Source: Xenopus tropicalis (Eukaryota; Chordata; Amphibia; Anura; Pipidae). From it: a DNA stretch of 64,000 nt. The stretch's first letter is position 1. Each line of letters opens with the position of its first letter. This document shows, one piece after another, positions 37,728-53,370 of this stretch. A program made the position numbers and the translations under genes. The DNA is taken from the NCBI RefSeq assembly GCF_000004195.4, contig NC_030683.2, forward strand, positions 5,561,815 through 5,625,814. The letters run 5' to 3'. The notes below the pieces were generated by a model, which saw only the letters and a list, made by a program, of their open reading frames with translations, was not told where the DNA came from and did no database searches.

Positions 37728-39154
37728 TAGGTATTATGAGTCAAGGTTGGGGTCCAGCTCGAATAGAAACTACGAAGCCCCCAAACACAGGTCTGAGCAC
37801 ATAATTATTTTCTTGTTAAATTATAAAATTATTTCGGGATTCTTTTTTTCACAGTGGGTGAGAAATTCCCAGGTTTGGAGAGATTATGCGCTAAATACAC
37901 CCTGGCCTAATGGGGAGGGGGGCTGTAATAGAGACTTGCACTGGGGCCTGGGGGGCCACAAGCCGTTGCTATTCCTCTGTGGGTAAGGGGTTAAACGGGG
38001 GTGCAGAGATTGAGAATGTTCTTTTTGGTTTAGGGGTTCCAGTGAGGGGGGGGGGTATTTCATGTAACTGGGGGGCAGTAAATGAATGGTAGAGGAGTGA
38101 AGTCCCCTTTACACTACAGACAGTTTGTAGCTGGGGGGGGGGGGGGGGGGGGGGGAGGCCTTAGAATTTTCAGTAAGCGCAACCTGGCGATTCTGGCGCA
38201 ACTGAGCCCTTACATACCCCGCAGCCGGGGAGTCTGATCTTGGCTGCGCCTTGGCATTGCAGGGGTTAAGTACCTGCTCTCACTAATGGGAGGAAATTAG
38301 AGGCCTTTGTGTGACTGACAAACATTTTATTTAGATGAAAGGTCCCAGCAGATAAATGACCCAACTGCCCTAATAGAATGAGCGCCCCCCCCCCCCCCCT
38401 CCGCATCATTAATTGTATGAGGGCGCAGATACCTGCTGGTACTTCACTTGAGAAGAATGTAATTGGCAAAAATAGAATCCTGATGAGCAGATAATAATCC
38501 CTTCCCTGCCAATCAGCGGGCAGCAGCGGGGAAGCGCCGGGCCAATGAGCGCAGGGTGGCGGCCCTTGTGCAATCGCAGCTGGGAGAGAAAACGGCAAAA
38601 TCCGGGGACTGGAGCCGCTCCGTGTGTCCTGGAACAGCGCTCTGTGCTCTGGAACGGCTCTAGAACCCAGATCTGTACCCCTCTCCCAGCTCTAGAAACG
38701 CTCCACCTGCTCTGGAAACGCTCTAGTTGCTCCTTGGGCTCTGGAACCTTTCTGCAGGCTCTGGAACAAGATGGGGGGGGGAGGGGGGGCTGCCCCTCCA
38801 TTATTACCCTTCCCACAACGCACTTTTATGTCAGTATCTCTACATACTAGTTAATTCAGTATTGGGGGGGGGGGGGGGGGTGGTATAGTTATGGGGGTGT
38901 GGGGTAAGTGGGGCCTAAAGAGTAACTTTCTACCAAGGCAGATAAATGAACAGTATTGCACCATGTAAATGTAATAAGTTGCTCCACTGTATATTGGGTC
39001 ACGACTGGACAGAGAAAGTTCTGTCTGGTCTGTGAGAATGAGATTCTGGCGCACATAGGGTTAAAGAACCCGGGACTGAAGCTGGCACACTGAACAGCCT
39101 GGGAGTGAAAGGGTTAATGTGCCTGGCATAACATTGCACCTGAGACAGGGTCCT
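37728..39154. other. Repeat-poor block with long G runs
   Basis: G23 at 38133-38155 and a G run at 38863-38880 interrupt otherwise unique DNA. 38270-38560 (AGGAAATTAGAGGCCTTTGT, TTGAGAAGAATGTAATTGGC) is a candidate conserved noncoding element 2.3 kb upstream of emx2. A CTCTGGAAC run recurs imperfectly at 38627-38770. No exon is visible. Confidence 0.35.
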
Positions 39155-39465
39155 AGGGTGGGTATCTCAGGGGGTGGGGGTATTTCTGGGGGTATTTCAG
39201 GGGGTGGGGTATTTCTGGGGGTATCTTAGGGGGTGGGGGTATCTCTGGGGGTTGGGTTATCTCTGGGGGGTTGGGGTATCTCAGGGGATGGGGGTATCTC
39301 AGGGGATGGGGGTATTTCAGGGGCTGGGGGAATCTCAAGGGATGGGGGTATCTTAGGGGGGTGGGGGTATTTCAGGGGCTGGGGGTATCTTAGGGGCTGG
39401 GGGTATCTTAGGGGCTGGGGGTATCTTAGGGGATGGGGTATCTCAGGGGCTGGGGGTAGTTCAGG
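39155..39465 (+). repeat. G-rich ~18-20 bp minisatellite, potential G-quadruplexes
   Basis: Units such as GGGGTATCTCAGGGGATG recur about 16 times, with two G4-5 runs per unit on the + strand. Any two adjacent units satisfy the simple G-quadruplex pattern of four G-runs with loops of about 2-8 nt. It lies 1.3-1.6 kb upstream of the emx2 start codon. Confidence 0.9.
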
Positions 39466-40394
39466 CTGCACTGAGGATCGATCCCATGGAAGTACCTGCG
39501 GGGGTTCTTATAATATTATTTTACCCCTTCCTGGTGCCACTTACTTGTTACTTTACCCCGATCCCCCGCTGATCTCCATGAGGCACAAGTCGTTTCCCGG
39601 TGGGCACTGCCAGGCTGGGCATTCCCAAGGCTCCTGTCCGGGCAGGTCTCCTGGGGTCGAGTCGGGTCGGGGTAAGTCGAAGAACACCGGAGGCAGGAAA
39701 GTGGCCCCATGAATTGGGAAGGTGAGTGAATGGGAAGAAGCGGCCGGTGAATGAGACAGTGAGAGAGACAGTGAATGAGACAGCAAGAGACAGGCTGGGT
39801 TGGGTCACACGATTGGATCAAGTTCCCAGGCTGCACAGGGGTGTAAATCTCCCATCTGACTGGGGAGTGTGTAATGCACTAGTGCCCGGCAGCCGATCCT
39901 ACCCCCCCCCCCCCCGCACTGCTACAGCCAGGGGGGACCCTAGAGCAGCCCACTCGGGCAAGTGTCTGGCAGATCCCCAAGATATAGTACCTGCATTGGA
40001 TCGTGTGTGGCAGATCCCCCGAGAGTTCGCTTGGCGAGTCAGTTCGATCCCTGCAAGTGTCTCCTGTACCCGATGGATTGCTAGCCTTGTGGGCGAGCTG
40101 TGGGGAAACAGATCAGACGGGACGATACGACCCAGGTCGATAGTCTCATGGGGAAGTGAGAGTTGTAGTTCAGCAGTAGTTGCTGCAGGCCCCCCCCCCA
40201 AGGCTGATCCTGCCCAATGTTAGTTGCTGTAATTAGTACCAACCTGCCTGAGTGCTAATTATTATGATTGCCCTGCCTCTAGTTAGCCCCGCCCTCCCAG
40301 GGGCAGAGGGGCAGTTTACGGTTTGGCAGCAGAGCCCCTTCCCATTCCAGTCTGGATCGGACTCTCCGGGCTTTGCGCTCTGAAGCGCCGGGAC
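39466..40394. other. emx2 proximal upstream region
   Basis: Mostly unique, with a short GAGACAGTGAGAGAGACAG run at 39754-39795 and C runs at 39903 and 40190. No upstream coding exon is recognisable. In mammals an antisense transcript, EMX2OS, starts close to EMX2; a frog equivalent could begin here, but nothing in the sequence shows it. Confidence 0.35.
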
Positions 40395-41226
<832 letters not shown>

Positions 41227-42062
41227 TGACATTTTATTGTGTGTCAATCAAGCCAGAACGATAGGGGGGGGGGGCTGAATGTGTCCCCAAGTCTGAGGGC
41301 AACAGGCTGCACCCCCCCTAATTCAACCCCATGTTGCTCACAGACCAGGGAGGGGGGCGACCTATAGATCTCTCACTGTTTACTCCAGGGGGCTTTGATC
41401 TTCAGCTAAACGAGGTGATCAAGCAGATTAGACTTTCCCTACAATGAGGGTAAAAGAGCTAATGAGCCGATCTGTCAGCGACCAACAACCCAAATGCCAA
41501 AAAAAATATACACAACAAATACGCACAAAAACAGCGCCTTTGCGCCTTTGCTTCCCCTTTAGCCGAATTCACATTATTTTTTCCCCCCCCCTTTCGTTTC
41601 AGTCCCTACAAAAGTTCAGAGCGAATGGAATCAACATTCCTGGCTACGAGATCTATTAAAAGATCTTCCCATATGTTTATTTTTATGCGATTAGAAACAC
41701 ATGTTTTAATCGCACGGAGAAAGTAGCGACCGATCGCCTTCAGTTCCTTTCTCGGCTCAAAACTGAAAGTAGAGATTGTTCTGCCTCAATGTGCGGCCGG
41801 GGACGAGGCCCGGAGATTCCACATTCCCAAAGCCCTTTATTTTCCTGGGAACGGAATTTTTTAATTTGGGGAAATTTCAAGTGAAATCTGTTTTTATTCT
41901 CAATTAAAAAAAATCCAGCAAAAAGGAAAATAAGAAAAATATGATATTATGGGCGGTTTTTTTTTAGAGAGGTTTATTTTTTTAATTAAAACTCAATAGA
42001 AATAAATATTCAACTCTGTGGCGCACACATATCTCATAGTATACATGTGGGATTGCGCCTGG

Positions 42063-42372
42063 AACGCACAGAATGACAGGGGTTAAACTTTGCGCACACA
42101 GAATGACAGGGGTTAAACTTTGCGCACACAGAATGACAGGGGCTAAACTTTGCGCACACAGAATGACAGGGGCTAAACTTTGCGCGCACAGAATGTCAGG
42201 GGCTAAACTTTGCGCACACAGAATGACAGGGGCTAAACTTTGCGCACACAGAATGACAGGAGCTAAACTTTGTGCACACAGAATGACAGGGGCTAAACTT
42301 TGCGCACACAGAATGACAGGGGCTAAACTTTGCGCACACAGAATGACAGGAGCTAAACTTTGCGCACACATA
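42063..42372. repeat. 30-bp minisatellite in intron 1, ~10 copies
   Basis: GCGCACACAGAATGACAGGG followed by GCTAAACTTT repeats exactly every 30 bp. Variants include GTTAAACTTT in the first two copies and AGGAGC in two others. Ten-residue repeating open frames on both strands are translations of it. Confidence 0.97.
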
Positions 42373-43124
42373 TATAGCAGCGATATATTGATGATATATC
42401 AGATACATTTCCATCTCCCATAGAATTGTCAGTGTTTGAAGTCGGCCAATCGGTTATTGTAGGCGCTTTATATAACTCCCCCCGAATTTCCTGCTGACTG
42501 GGGCCTTTATCCTTGGGAGAATATTACAGGAATAAATTGGGTGCCACCTGAACTGAAACTGTCAGTTAATGGGAAAGCGACACATTTGTCAAATAAACAC
42601 ATTTCAAACGAAATTAAATGGAGCCCAAGTGGAGCCCTCGGCGCTTTAATGAGACTGATTTCTGGCTCTTTTTATTGGCTGAATAATGTAACGAAATAAA
42701 GAACTGGGGGGTACCTCAATACCCCGATATTGGATGCTTTACCCCAGGAGGCAAATTGGGTTTGGCAGGGGGGGAATAAAGTTCAGCTGCAGTCAGACAT
42801 TTTAGGAGAGGCAGGTCCTGGGCCGAGGGGAAGGCTGGGGGAGTAATGGGAAGCACATTGTCGCAGCTCCCTGCCTGCGTCTTCCCCTGATTCTGATTCC
42901 CAGCACCCAATCCAAGCAGGATCCCCACCCAATAATAGCAGCACCCACCACTGTCACTCCAACTCCAATATTTCATATTAACTTCCACCTAGAAATCGAT
43001 TCATTTTGCGCCAAAAAGATTTCCCATTTTGTTAAATGAATGTTGAAAATCCCAGGCAGTTTGGGGGCCAGCCTCTGGGAAAGGAGCTCCATTACCAGCC
43101 GTGAACTAGTGCCCTTCTATAATG

Positions 43125-43215
43125 AATAGCCTTTATTTAATTAACTAATTACTTGATTAGAACCTGGAGAGTGCAGGTCATCGCTTGTTGGTGCACCTGT
43201 GGCGCATCTGGCGCT
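43125..43215. promoter_or_regulatory. Candidate homeodomain-site cluster in intron 1
   Basis: TTAATTAACTAATTACTTGATTAG packs three TAAT-core sites (only overlapping parts quoted: TTAATTAA, CTAATTAC, TTGATTAG) into about 25 bp, followed by GGTGCACCTGTGG, which contains an E-box-like CACCTG. The arrangement suits a homeodomain-regulated enhancer; this is inference only. Confidence 0.35.
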
Positions 43216-44185
43216 TTTGCGCAGCTAAAGTATATTGTTATATTGTTAGTGTGTTTAATTCTATTACTAGAGGTTAGAAATTCAACGTTATATATATATA
43301 TATACACACACACATATACTAAATGTTGCCCTGTGCCCATATACTTACATTATTCTTCAAAGCAATATATATATTTTTTTGCCCTTGTTACATTTTATTT
43401 CAAAACCCACTCCTATAAATATAAAATATTATATAATATATAAATATAAATGTCTGTGCGTTTTCTTCCTACTCCTTTCCCACCTTTACAGTTTTATTTA
43501 CATGTCGGGGTAGTTCCAGGGTTTTGGGGTATATATATATGTGTGTGTGTATGTTCCTAGTATTGGGGTATTTGCGCACATATTAAATAAAATACCAGGG
43601 TATAAATAAGGCGCAAACCGGGATATTTATAATAAGCAGGGTTTATTTTACAGACAAAAAGCGGGGTGTTTATTTGTATTAACCGACAGGTACCGGGGTA
43701 TTTACTGTGGTTGAATGAAGTGTTAATTCCCTGTGTCCTTAACATGTAAAATGTGTGTGTATTGGATGGGCTGGGGCAGTTTGTTGGTTTCAGAAAGGAG
43801 ATTTTATACTTTCGTATTTTCGTATTTTATTCAGAATTTAAACAGTGAGGGGTTGTTAGTAAATAGCGAAGGGAGCAGACAGGGCCTGAAACCCAAAATT
43901 AAGAAGTGAGGGGTATTTAGTAACTTGGGCAATGAGGGGGGGCTGTACCCAGGAAATAACAGGCAGTTAGTAATAAAGAACCAGGGAGTTCAGTAACATG
44001 TGATCCCTGCCCAGGCTTGTGGGGCAATAGGGCAGGAAGGAGAGGGGTCTGTAGCGATGGATTTGCCCCAGTTCGGGGGAGGAGGGGTAGTTAGTAATAT
44101 TTGAGGTGTTTGTGAAGCTACAGGGAAGGGACTGGGGCAGAAAGCGTTGGGGCTGTTACCAGACTGTATTTGCCAGGAGCTGTAG

Positions 44186-47321
<3,136 letters not shown>

Positions 47322-48377
47322 CCATTAAGCACTTGGGACTTCCACAGACTTTTGCTTTCAATTAACTTTCAAACGAAGAAAATCCTAAAAGTGTTTGAGC
47401 TCCCAGGGAGTCGGGCCGGACTGAGCTCAGAACCAGAACTCGCAAGGCGGAAAGCGGAGAAGACGGGCAGCCCCCCCCCCCGGAGTGGCCTGGGCTTCAA
47501 GGTCAACCAGCAGGGGCCAAGGTCACCCACAGGTATTCAGTGAATAAGGACTGCGTTATCGTATCGCAAGATTTCGTTCTTTTGCACTTCCAACATTTCT
47601 TTTTCAAAATGACCCCCCCAAACAGCCAGAACCCACCAAACATGATAGAAAAAAACCTTTTTTATTATTATTATTCCATAAAACTTGAAATGCATGACAA
47701 ATCGCCACATAGGTGGGTTTATATGGCTGCACAACCTCCATAAAACAACCCCCCCCCTCCTAATTTAAAAGTAGTTGTTTCGGCATTAGTATGCCCTTCC
47801 CTGCTGGCAGAGATCACCGCTCACCCTTTCGGCGGGGGCGGGGCCATCTTCCTACAGATTCCTGACGTCATGAAGGGTAACTTTTTGGTGCAATAAGATG
47901 ACTGAAAACGCAGTTTGGCAGCAACTGAAATCTTTGCACATAAAGACTGCGCCAACCATGGAATTGTCGGTGCTGGGGAGGGTGAAAGGGTTAATGTAGG
48001 AGATCAGGAATGTGAATTTGCTCCCAAAATAATTCGCCATTTTATTGATTATACAGAAATCCCTGGGGGTTCCAGCTGTTCAGTTAAAAAACAAAATATT
48101 TTTAATGCTGCAGAAATAAACAGAGGGGAGTGTTTGTGCGGATATGAAGCATTTCCCACGGTGTCTGGTGCTTTAACCCCCACAGACTCGTCGCAAGGAG
48201 TCGCCAAAATGACGTTTTCGTGGATCATTTTGCAGAACTGATCACTTTTTTGGACAGTAATTCGGAAGCACTGAGATCTTTCTTTTTTTCTGTTTCACAA
48301 TAGTAAAACGCTACTAAATATGGACAACAACAACAACAATATCCTAACGTTTCCCTAATGTCTTCTATTACCAGATT

Positions 48378-48385
48378 GTACATAT
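48378..48385 (+). promoter_or_regulatory. Pumilio-type response element in 3' UTR
   Basis: TGTACATA matches the TGTANATA Pumilio consensus exactly, 81 nt upstream of the polyadenylation signal. Function is inferred from motif and position only. Confidence 0.45.
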
Positions 48386-48465
48386 TTTTGTGTTTGTGTT
48401 AATTTGTTAGAATTCTAACACACTATATACTTCCAAGAAGTATGGGAACTTGTCAATATTTTGTC

Positions 48466-48471
48466 AATAAA
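48466..48471 (+). terminator. emx2: emx2 polyadenylation signal
   Basis: A canonical AATAAA within TTTTGTCAATAAAGATTT follows an AT-rich 3' UTR. Cleavage is expected 10-30 nt downstream. An upstream alternative exists at 48115. Confidence 0.7.
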
Positions 48472-48490
48472 GATTTATCCAAATGCTGGC

Positions 48491-50400
48491 GGAGTAAATA
48501 TCCAGTTCTGGCCACTTAACTCAACAAACCGATTGCGAATGCGCGAATAACGCGCCATCGGTAGAAACACAAACGTATTTATTTACCCTTGTTTTAATTT
48601 ATCCAATTTTTTTTTTTTTCTTTTTGCAAGCTGGGGTTAGATGAGTTCTGGCTTTGATCAAAATAGTCCATTCATTTGTGGTTTGCACTGGGTTATCCCA
48701 TCCTGCCCACCTGTCCTGGGTTTCACATACAAGTTAGCTAAGAAGTGCAGGGAGAATAAAATACCTAATTGAGGGTCTAACATAAAAGAGAAAGTTGGAA
48801 GCAAGACTGCCAAGGAAGGGGCTTGTTTTCTGATCCCTCCAGTTGTGTTTGGGCACGGTTCATTTGCTCCTTATCCTGATAGACTGCATTAATCAGTTTT
48901 ATACCCATTGATAGGAGAAAAAAAAACTCGTTTGCTGTGTTCGGGCTACAAAGGATCCCGGGGGCTTTTGTGAAAGTGCAAATCAGTTTAGGCAATTATC
49001 ATACCAGAAATATGAAGAGGGGGAGAGGGAGAAGCAGTGCCCACTAGTCTCCTTTTAATCTCTTAATCCAAAGATGCAGGGGGGCTGCTTGGACATCATT
49101 TGGGGACAGTCTTACTACCCTTTACAGAGCGATAAGGAGCAGCGACAATGCAGCACAAATAGAGGGGGGCTTTGGTGGGCGTCTGGGCTTGTCACACACG
49201 TGTGGAAGCTGATTGGAACCTGGGGGTCTATGGTGGGAAATCTTTTGCGCTCAGTTTTCGAGCAAATTAACGTTCGAGTTTCATTTTCGATTTATATTAG
49301 CGCGACTCAACCCCAGATTATTACGATTATTATTTAGTTACTGTATAACAATAAATACAAGGTGCAGTTGCAATAAGTTAAGTCAAAGAGACAAGAGGAC
49401 GGAGGTCCCTGCCCCGCAGAGCTTACAATCTAGATACGAAATGTACGAAATGTAAAGTCGGACACTTTCTCTTCTACAAGTTCTTTCCAATCTCGATCAA
49501 AACGATTCGTACTGCAGGAATACGATTTTTAAAGTTGGGGGTTTTATTTCTCCCCCCCCCCACCTCTTTTTCTGTATTTTTGTGAGAGTCCCAGAGCCAC
49601 AGAACGGGAGGAAAGATCTTCACAGAGAATTACTATTGGCTTTGAGAGAAAAAAAAAAAAAAGCCCCTAAAAGCTTTATTACAAACCGAGCTTTGAAAAT
49701 GGCAGGGATTATAGGGGGTGAAAGGGCCCCACAAAGGCTGGGAGAAAAGGTTTCATGGTAATGAGGTGAGTGGCCTTTGTGTTGGGGGGCTGCTCCGGCT
49801 CATTACTAAAGGCCTATCTCAGGCTGCACCCACCCTCTCCCTTCAGCCCCTCTCCCTTCAGCCCCATACACTCTCATGTCCCCTCTCCGCCTGAAGAAGG
49901 ATTTGATGGCAGCTCTGTTCAAACTAGATAATTATATCTTTTCAAGTCGGAATTAAGATAAAGCAAAGTGAGGCTGAGGCGGGTAGCCTTGATCCAGCAG
50001 CAAACAAATTTGGCCTCCCCCCTCCCAAGCCATTAATAGTCCCAGGCATCAAGCCCCCCCCCTCCGGGGTCGGTAACTGCCCATTGAGAAAGGCCAGGGC
50101 CCAACTACAATCAAATTATTATTAATATCCATAATAAACATTATACACACATCTATACAGCGTTAATGTCATAAATCATACTTTACACCCCCGACACATT
50201 TAGTCCGTAGATGTTACAACCTTTCGGTTACTTGTAGGGACCTTCTTCAGGAATCCCGCAACCCAAACACTAAGGCTTAGAGATACCTATAGGAACTATA
50301 GAGTTAAGGCTCTCTCCACATTCCTACAGTAATAATAATTATTTAGAAAATATCCGGACATCAGGCACTTATTTAATCATTCAGGACTCCCTAATAAAAT
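48491..50400. other. Downstream flank with candidate enhancer
   Basis: No gene. 49690-50060 is repeat-free and contains TCCGCCTGAAGAAGGATTTG, AACTAGATAATTATATC, GGAATTAAGATAAAGC and AGCAAACAAATTTGGCC (a forkhead-like AAACAAA). It has strong conserved-element texture. 49000-49330 is unique with CACACGTGTG at about 49194. Remaining parts show nothing notable. Confidence 0.4.
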
Positions 50401-50482
50401 AAAATATACATTAATATATATATATATATAAATGTAACCCTTATCTTATATATATATATATATATATATGTAACCTTTATCT

Positions 50483-50513
<31 letters not shown>

Positions 50514-50630
50514 GTAACCCATATCATGTATATATATATATATATATATATATATGATAAGGGTTACATATATATATATAGTTCAACCCTTATCTTATAT
50601 ATATATTTGCGCATATATTAATGTATATTT

Positions 50631-50683
<53 letters not shown>

Positions 50684-50800
50684 TGACACATATATATATG
50701 TATATTTATATACACAAGCACAAAAGCACAAACTATGTATTTATATACATATATTTAGGACTTTGTTAGTTTGTGCCCTCTATATATATATATATATGTA
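50401..50800. repeat. TA-rich microsatellite with GTAACCCTTATC inserts
   Basis: Long (TA)n tracts alternate with GTAACCCTTATCTTA or its complement AAGGGTTAC, so the region is both tandem and self-complementary. Confidence 0.9.
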
Positions 50801-51498
50801 CATAAAAATATTTACATTTATATATATTAAGCATGGAAACAAAATAACTGGATTTCGATTGGATAAATACAAATATTCTGCCCCCCTTTACACCCATATT
50901 TGTTCCTACAGAGTCGGAGACAAATATAAAGGGTGCAATGCTATTGTTAAAGTGAATAGGGGAGTGAGAAATACCATCAGTCCAATGCAATACTAGAACC
51001 CGCAGAATTTTTTTTCACGTTGGGAAGATCGTATAGAATCTGATTGCATGGATTCTGATCGTACAGAATCTGATCGCTGGTGTATGATCGGCTACTGGAG
51101 ATGACTGCAGAGTTCAAGGAGTACTTATTAGATTTAGATTAGATTAATGACAAAGGCCTATAGACAATTAGTTGGAATTATGAGAGGAGCCCCCCCCCTC
51201 AGTACAGAACTGTATCCCCCAATAGAAATACACCAGAACTCAGTTTTTGGGCTACACCTGCATAATCCCTTCGTTTGGGTGCGAATAAATCCGTGATTTG
51301 TGTGTCTCTCTTTATAAACCGTATGATGCAACTTTATGTAGCGATTTAGCCGCAGTCTGTATAAGAATTGAATTTAATCGCTCCTGAATGGTCGCTAAGG
51401 GCGGGGCCAGTATTGTTCCCAGGTCTCAGACAGTGGGGGGCAGATAGAGAGGAATGTGGGGGTGAGGCTGGGGAAGAGTGGGGGCTGATATTAATTTA
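50801..51498. other. Unique AT-rich block
   Basis: No gene or clear element. A short direct repeat of GATCGTATAGAATCTGAT / GATCGTACAGAATCTGAT occurs at 51027-51074. Confidence 0.3.
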
Positions 51499-51577
51499 TT
51501 TCCTATTGGGGGGTCTATAATGGCTGATTGACAGCTGCAGATATATCAATCAGCCATTATAGACCCCCAATAGGAAA
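51499..51577. repeat. 33-bp-arm hairpin
   Basis: 51499-51531 and 51546-51577 are reverse complements except for one extra G in the left arm (GGGGGG versus CCCCC). The 14-nt loop contains CAGCTGCAG, itself palindromic. Confidence 0.95.
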
Positions 51578-51694
51578 CGTCCTTACAAACAGAGACCGCC
51601 CCAAATTAATCCCAGTCACTGCTCCTGTCTTCTTTACTGAAACCTTATTGGCTGTTGTGCTCATATTGGTAATTTAGTACCAATGTCATTAATT

Positions 51695-52075
51695 TAATTA
51701 GTGAGTTATTATTTATTTCTTATAGTTTTTGAATTATTCCCCTTCTTCTTCTGACTCTTTGCAGCTTTCAAATGGGGGTCACTGACCCCGGCAGCCAAAC
51801 CCTATTGCTCTGTGAGGCTCCAGTTTTATTGTTATTGTTACTTTTTATTCCTTATCTTTCTATTCAGTGTCTCCCCTATTCATATACCCGCCTCTCATTC
51901 AAACCACTCCCTGGTTGCCAAGGTAATTGGACCCTAGCAACCAGTTAGCGGCTGAAACTCCAAACTGGAGAGCTGCTGAACAAAAAGTTAATTAACTAAC
52001 AAATTGCAAATAATAAAAAAATGAAGACCAATTGCAAATTGTCTCAGATTAATACTTTCTATATCACTGGGAAAC
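51695..52075 (+). mobile_element. MITE, GTCACTGACCCCGGCAGCC family, forward copy
   Basis: It shares over 100 bp of near-identity with the reverse-oriented element at 52479-52915 (CAAACCCTATTGCTCTGTGA, TTATTCCTTATCTTTCTATT) and with the shorter copy at 10142-10465. It ends near GACCAATTGCAAATTGTCTC. No coding capacity. Confidence 0.85.
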
Positions 52076-52478
52076 ACTGGATCATTATAGGGCTGATTTA
52101 CAAACCTGGGTGCTAAAGTGCTGTTTCCAATAGCAACCAACTGTCTACCACAAATAAGAAAATAAAGGCAAACTTTACAATTTGGCGCTTATATTTTTTA
52201 AATAATAACAATATTAAGGGTTATAAGTACAATGCTGGTGGGAATGGTGTACCCTGGAATATATAGTAGTGAGTAGAATATATAGAGAAATATACTAGTA
52301 CAGTTGCCGTATCCGGGTAAGAGTTTCATAGTAACCAGGGAATAATCTGGCTTGGTATGATATACAGATAAAGCAAAAAATGTCTCTTTGTAAGAATAAG
52401 AAAGTTTAACTGAGGGGAGGAACGCTGATGTTCTGAACTATGATGTCATCTGATGTCATCTGTGATGTCACATGCCTC
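52076..52478. other. Spacer between inverted MITEs
   Basis: It begins with GGGCTGATTTACAAACCTGG and CAATAGCAACCAACTGTC, wording typical of another frog repeat by recollection. At 52436-52470 there are short TGATGTCATC repeats. No gene. Confidence 0.35.
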
Positions 52479-52915
52479 TTAAAGGGGTAGTTCACCTTTT
52501 ACTATGATGTAGAGAGCAATATTCTGAGCCAGTTTGCAACTGGTCTTCATTTTCAATGATTTGCCTTTTTGTTCAGCAGCTATCCAGTTTGGAATTTCAA
52601 GGGCTATGTGGTTGCTAAGGGCCATTTTAACATAGCAACCAGGCAGTGGTTTAAAAAAAAAAAAGAGACAGGTATATGAATAGGGGAGGGGCTGAATAGA
52701 AAGATAAGGAATAAAAAGTAACAATAACAATAAAACTGGAGCCTCACAGAGCAATAGGGTTTGGCTGCCGGGGTCAGTGACCCCCATTTGAAAGCTGCAA
52801 AGAGTCTGAAGATAAAGGCAAATTATTTAAAATCTATAAAAAATAAATAATAAAGACCAGCTGAAAAGTTGCTAAGAATAGGCCGTTCTATAACACACTA
52901 AGTGACGTAGAGGGG
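52479..52915 (-). mobile_element. MITE, TTAA-type, reverse copy
   Basis: It starts TTAAAGGGGTAGTTCACC at 52479, the characteristic terminus of TTAA-targeting frog MITEs. The interior is the reverse complement of 51695-52075. The right end is diverged near 52910. With the forward copy it forms an inverted pair with a 0.4-kb spacer. Confidence 0.85.
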
Positions 52916-53370
52916 GAGTTGAAGTGATTTCCCTTGGCCACAGGGCTCCCTGCTACTCACAAGGGACCCCCACCCCCTTATAAACCCAATTATCTGTGTA
53001 ACCCTTTCACTGCCAGGGGATTCCAACCCCACAGCCACACAAAAATCCAACCATGATACACAAACCTGCAGCTTTGATACGATCTGTCGGTGCCTTTGTG
53101 CCTTTATATTGTATTTAATCAGCTCAAACATCCCCCCCCCCAGTGTATCTGCATATCCTCCTGTGTATAACAGGGCCACCCAGTCATGTGGGAGTCAGCG
53201 TCCCGCACCCACGGCTGGGAGAAACCCACAGAGCAGCCATGGAAGCCATGGGCGTCCCTGTAACTGGGCAAGGCTGGAACGGTGCCACTGGCAAAGTGGT
53301 GCCGGGTGTAGGGTAAGGCAATGAAGTGTCTGGGGAGGGTGCTATGGGCTGCATTCAGGGGGTACTGGGG
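52916..53370. other. Unique block
   Basis: No exon recognised. 53160-53330 is GC-rich with short open frames that lack motifs. Confidence 0.3.

Larger units (their letters stand above)
47322..48490 (+). other. emx2: emx2 3' UTR
   Basis: About 1.17 kb from the stop to just past the polyadenylation signal AATAAA at 48466-48471. An internal AATAAA at 48115-48120 could give a shorter 3' end. A Pumilio-type element TGTACATA lies at 48378-48385. The region 47830-47870 unexpectedly carries a GC box, a YY1-like GCCATCTT and a CRE palindrome TGACGTCA (47863-47870). The mature end is an estimate. Confidence 0.75.

Noticed and set aside
38266..38816. Open frames of 110 and 135 codons upstream of emx2
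   Set aside because: Two overlapping minus-strand frames plus a plus-strand frame in a GC-rich noncoding segment; no family match.
47500..47516. CCAGCAGGGGCCAAGG as a third CTCF site
   Set aside because: One G short of the core consensus and misaligned after AGGGG.
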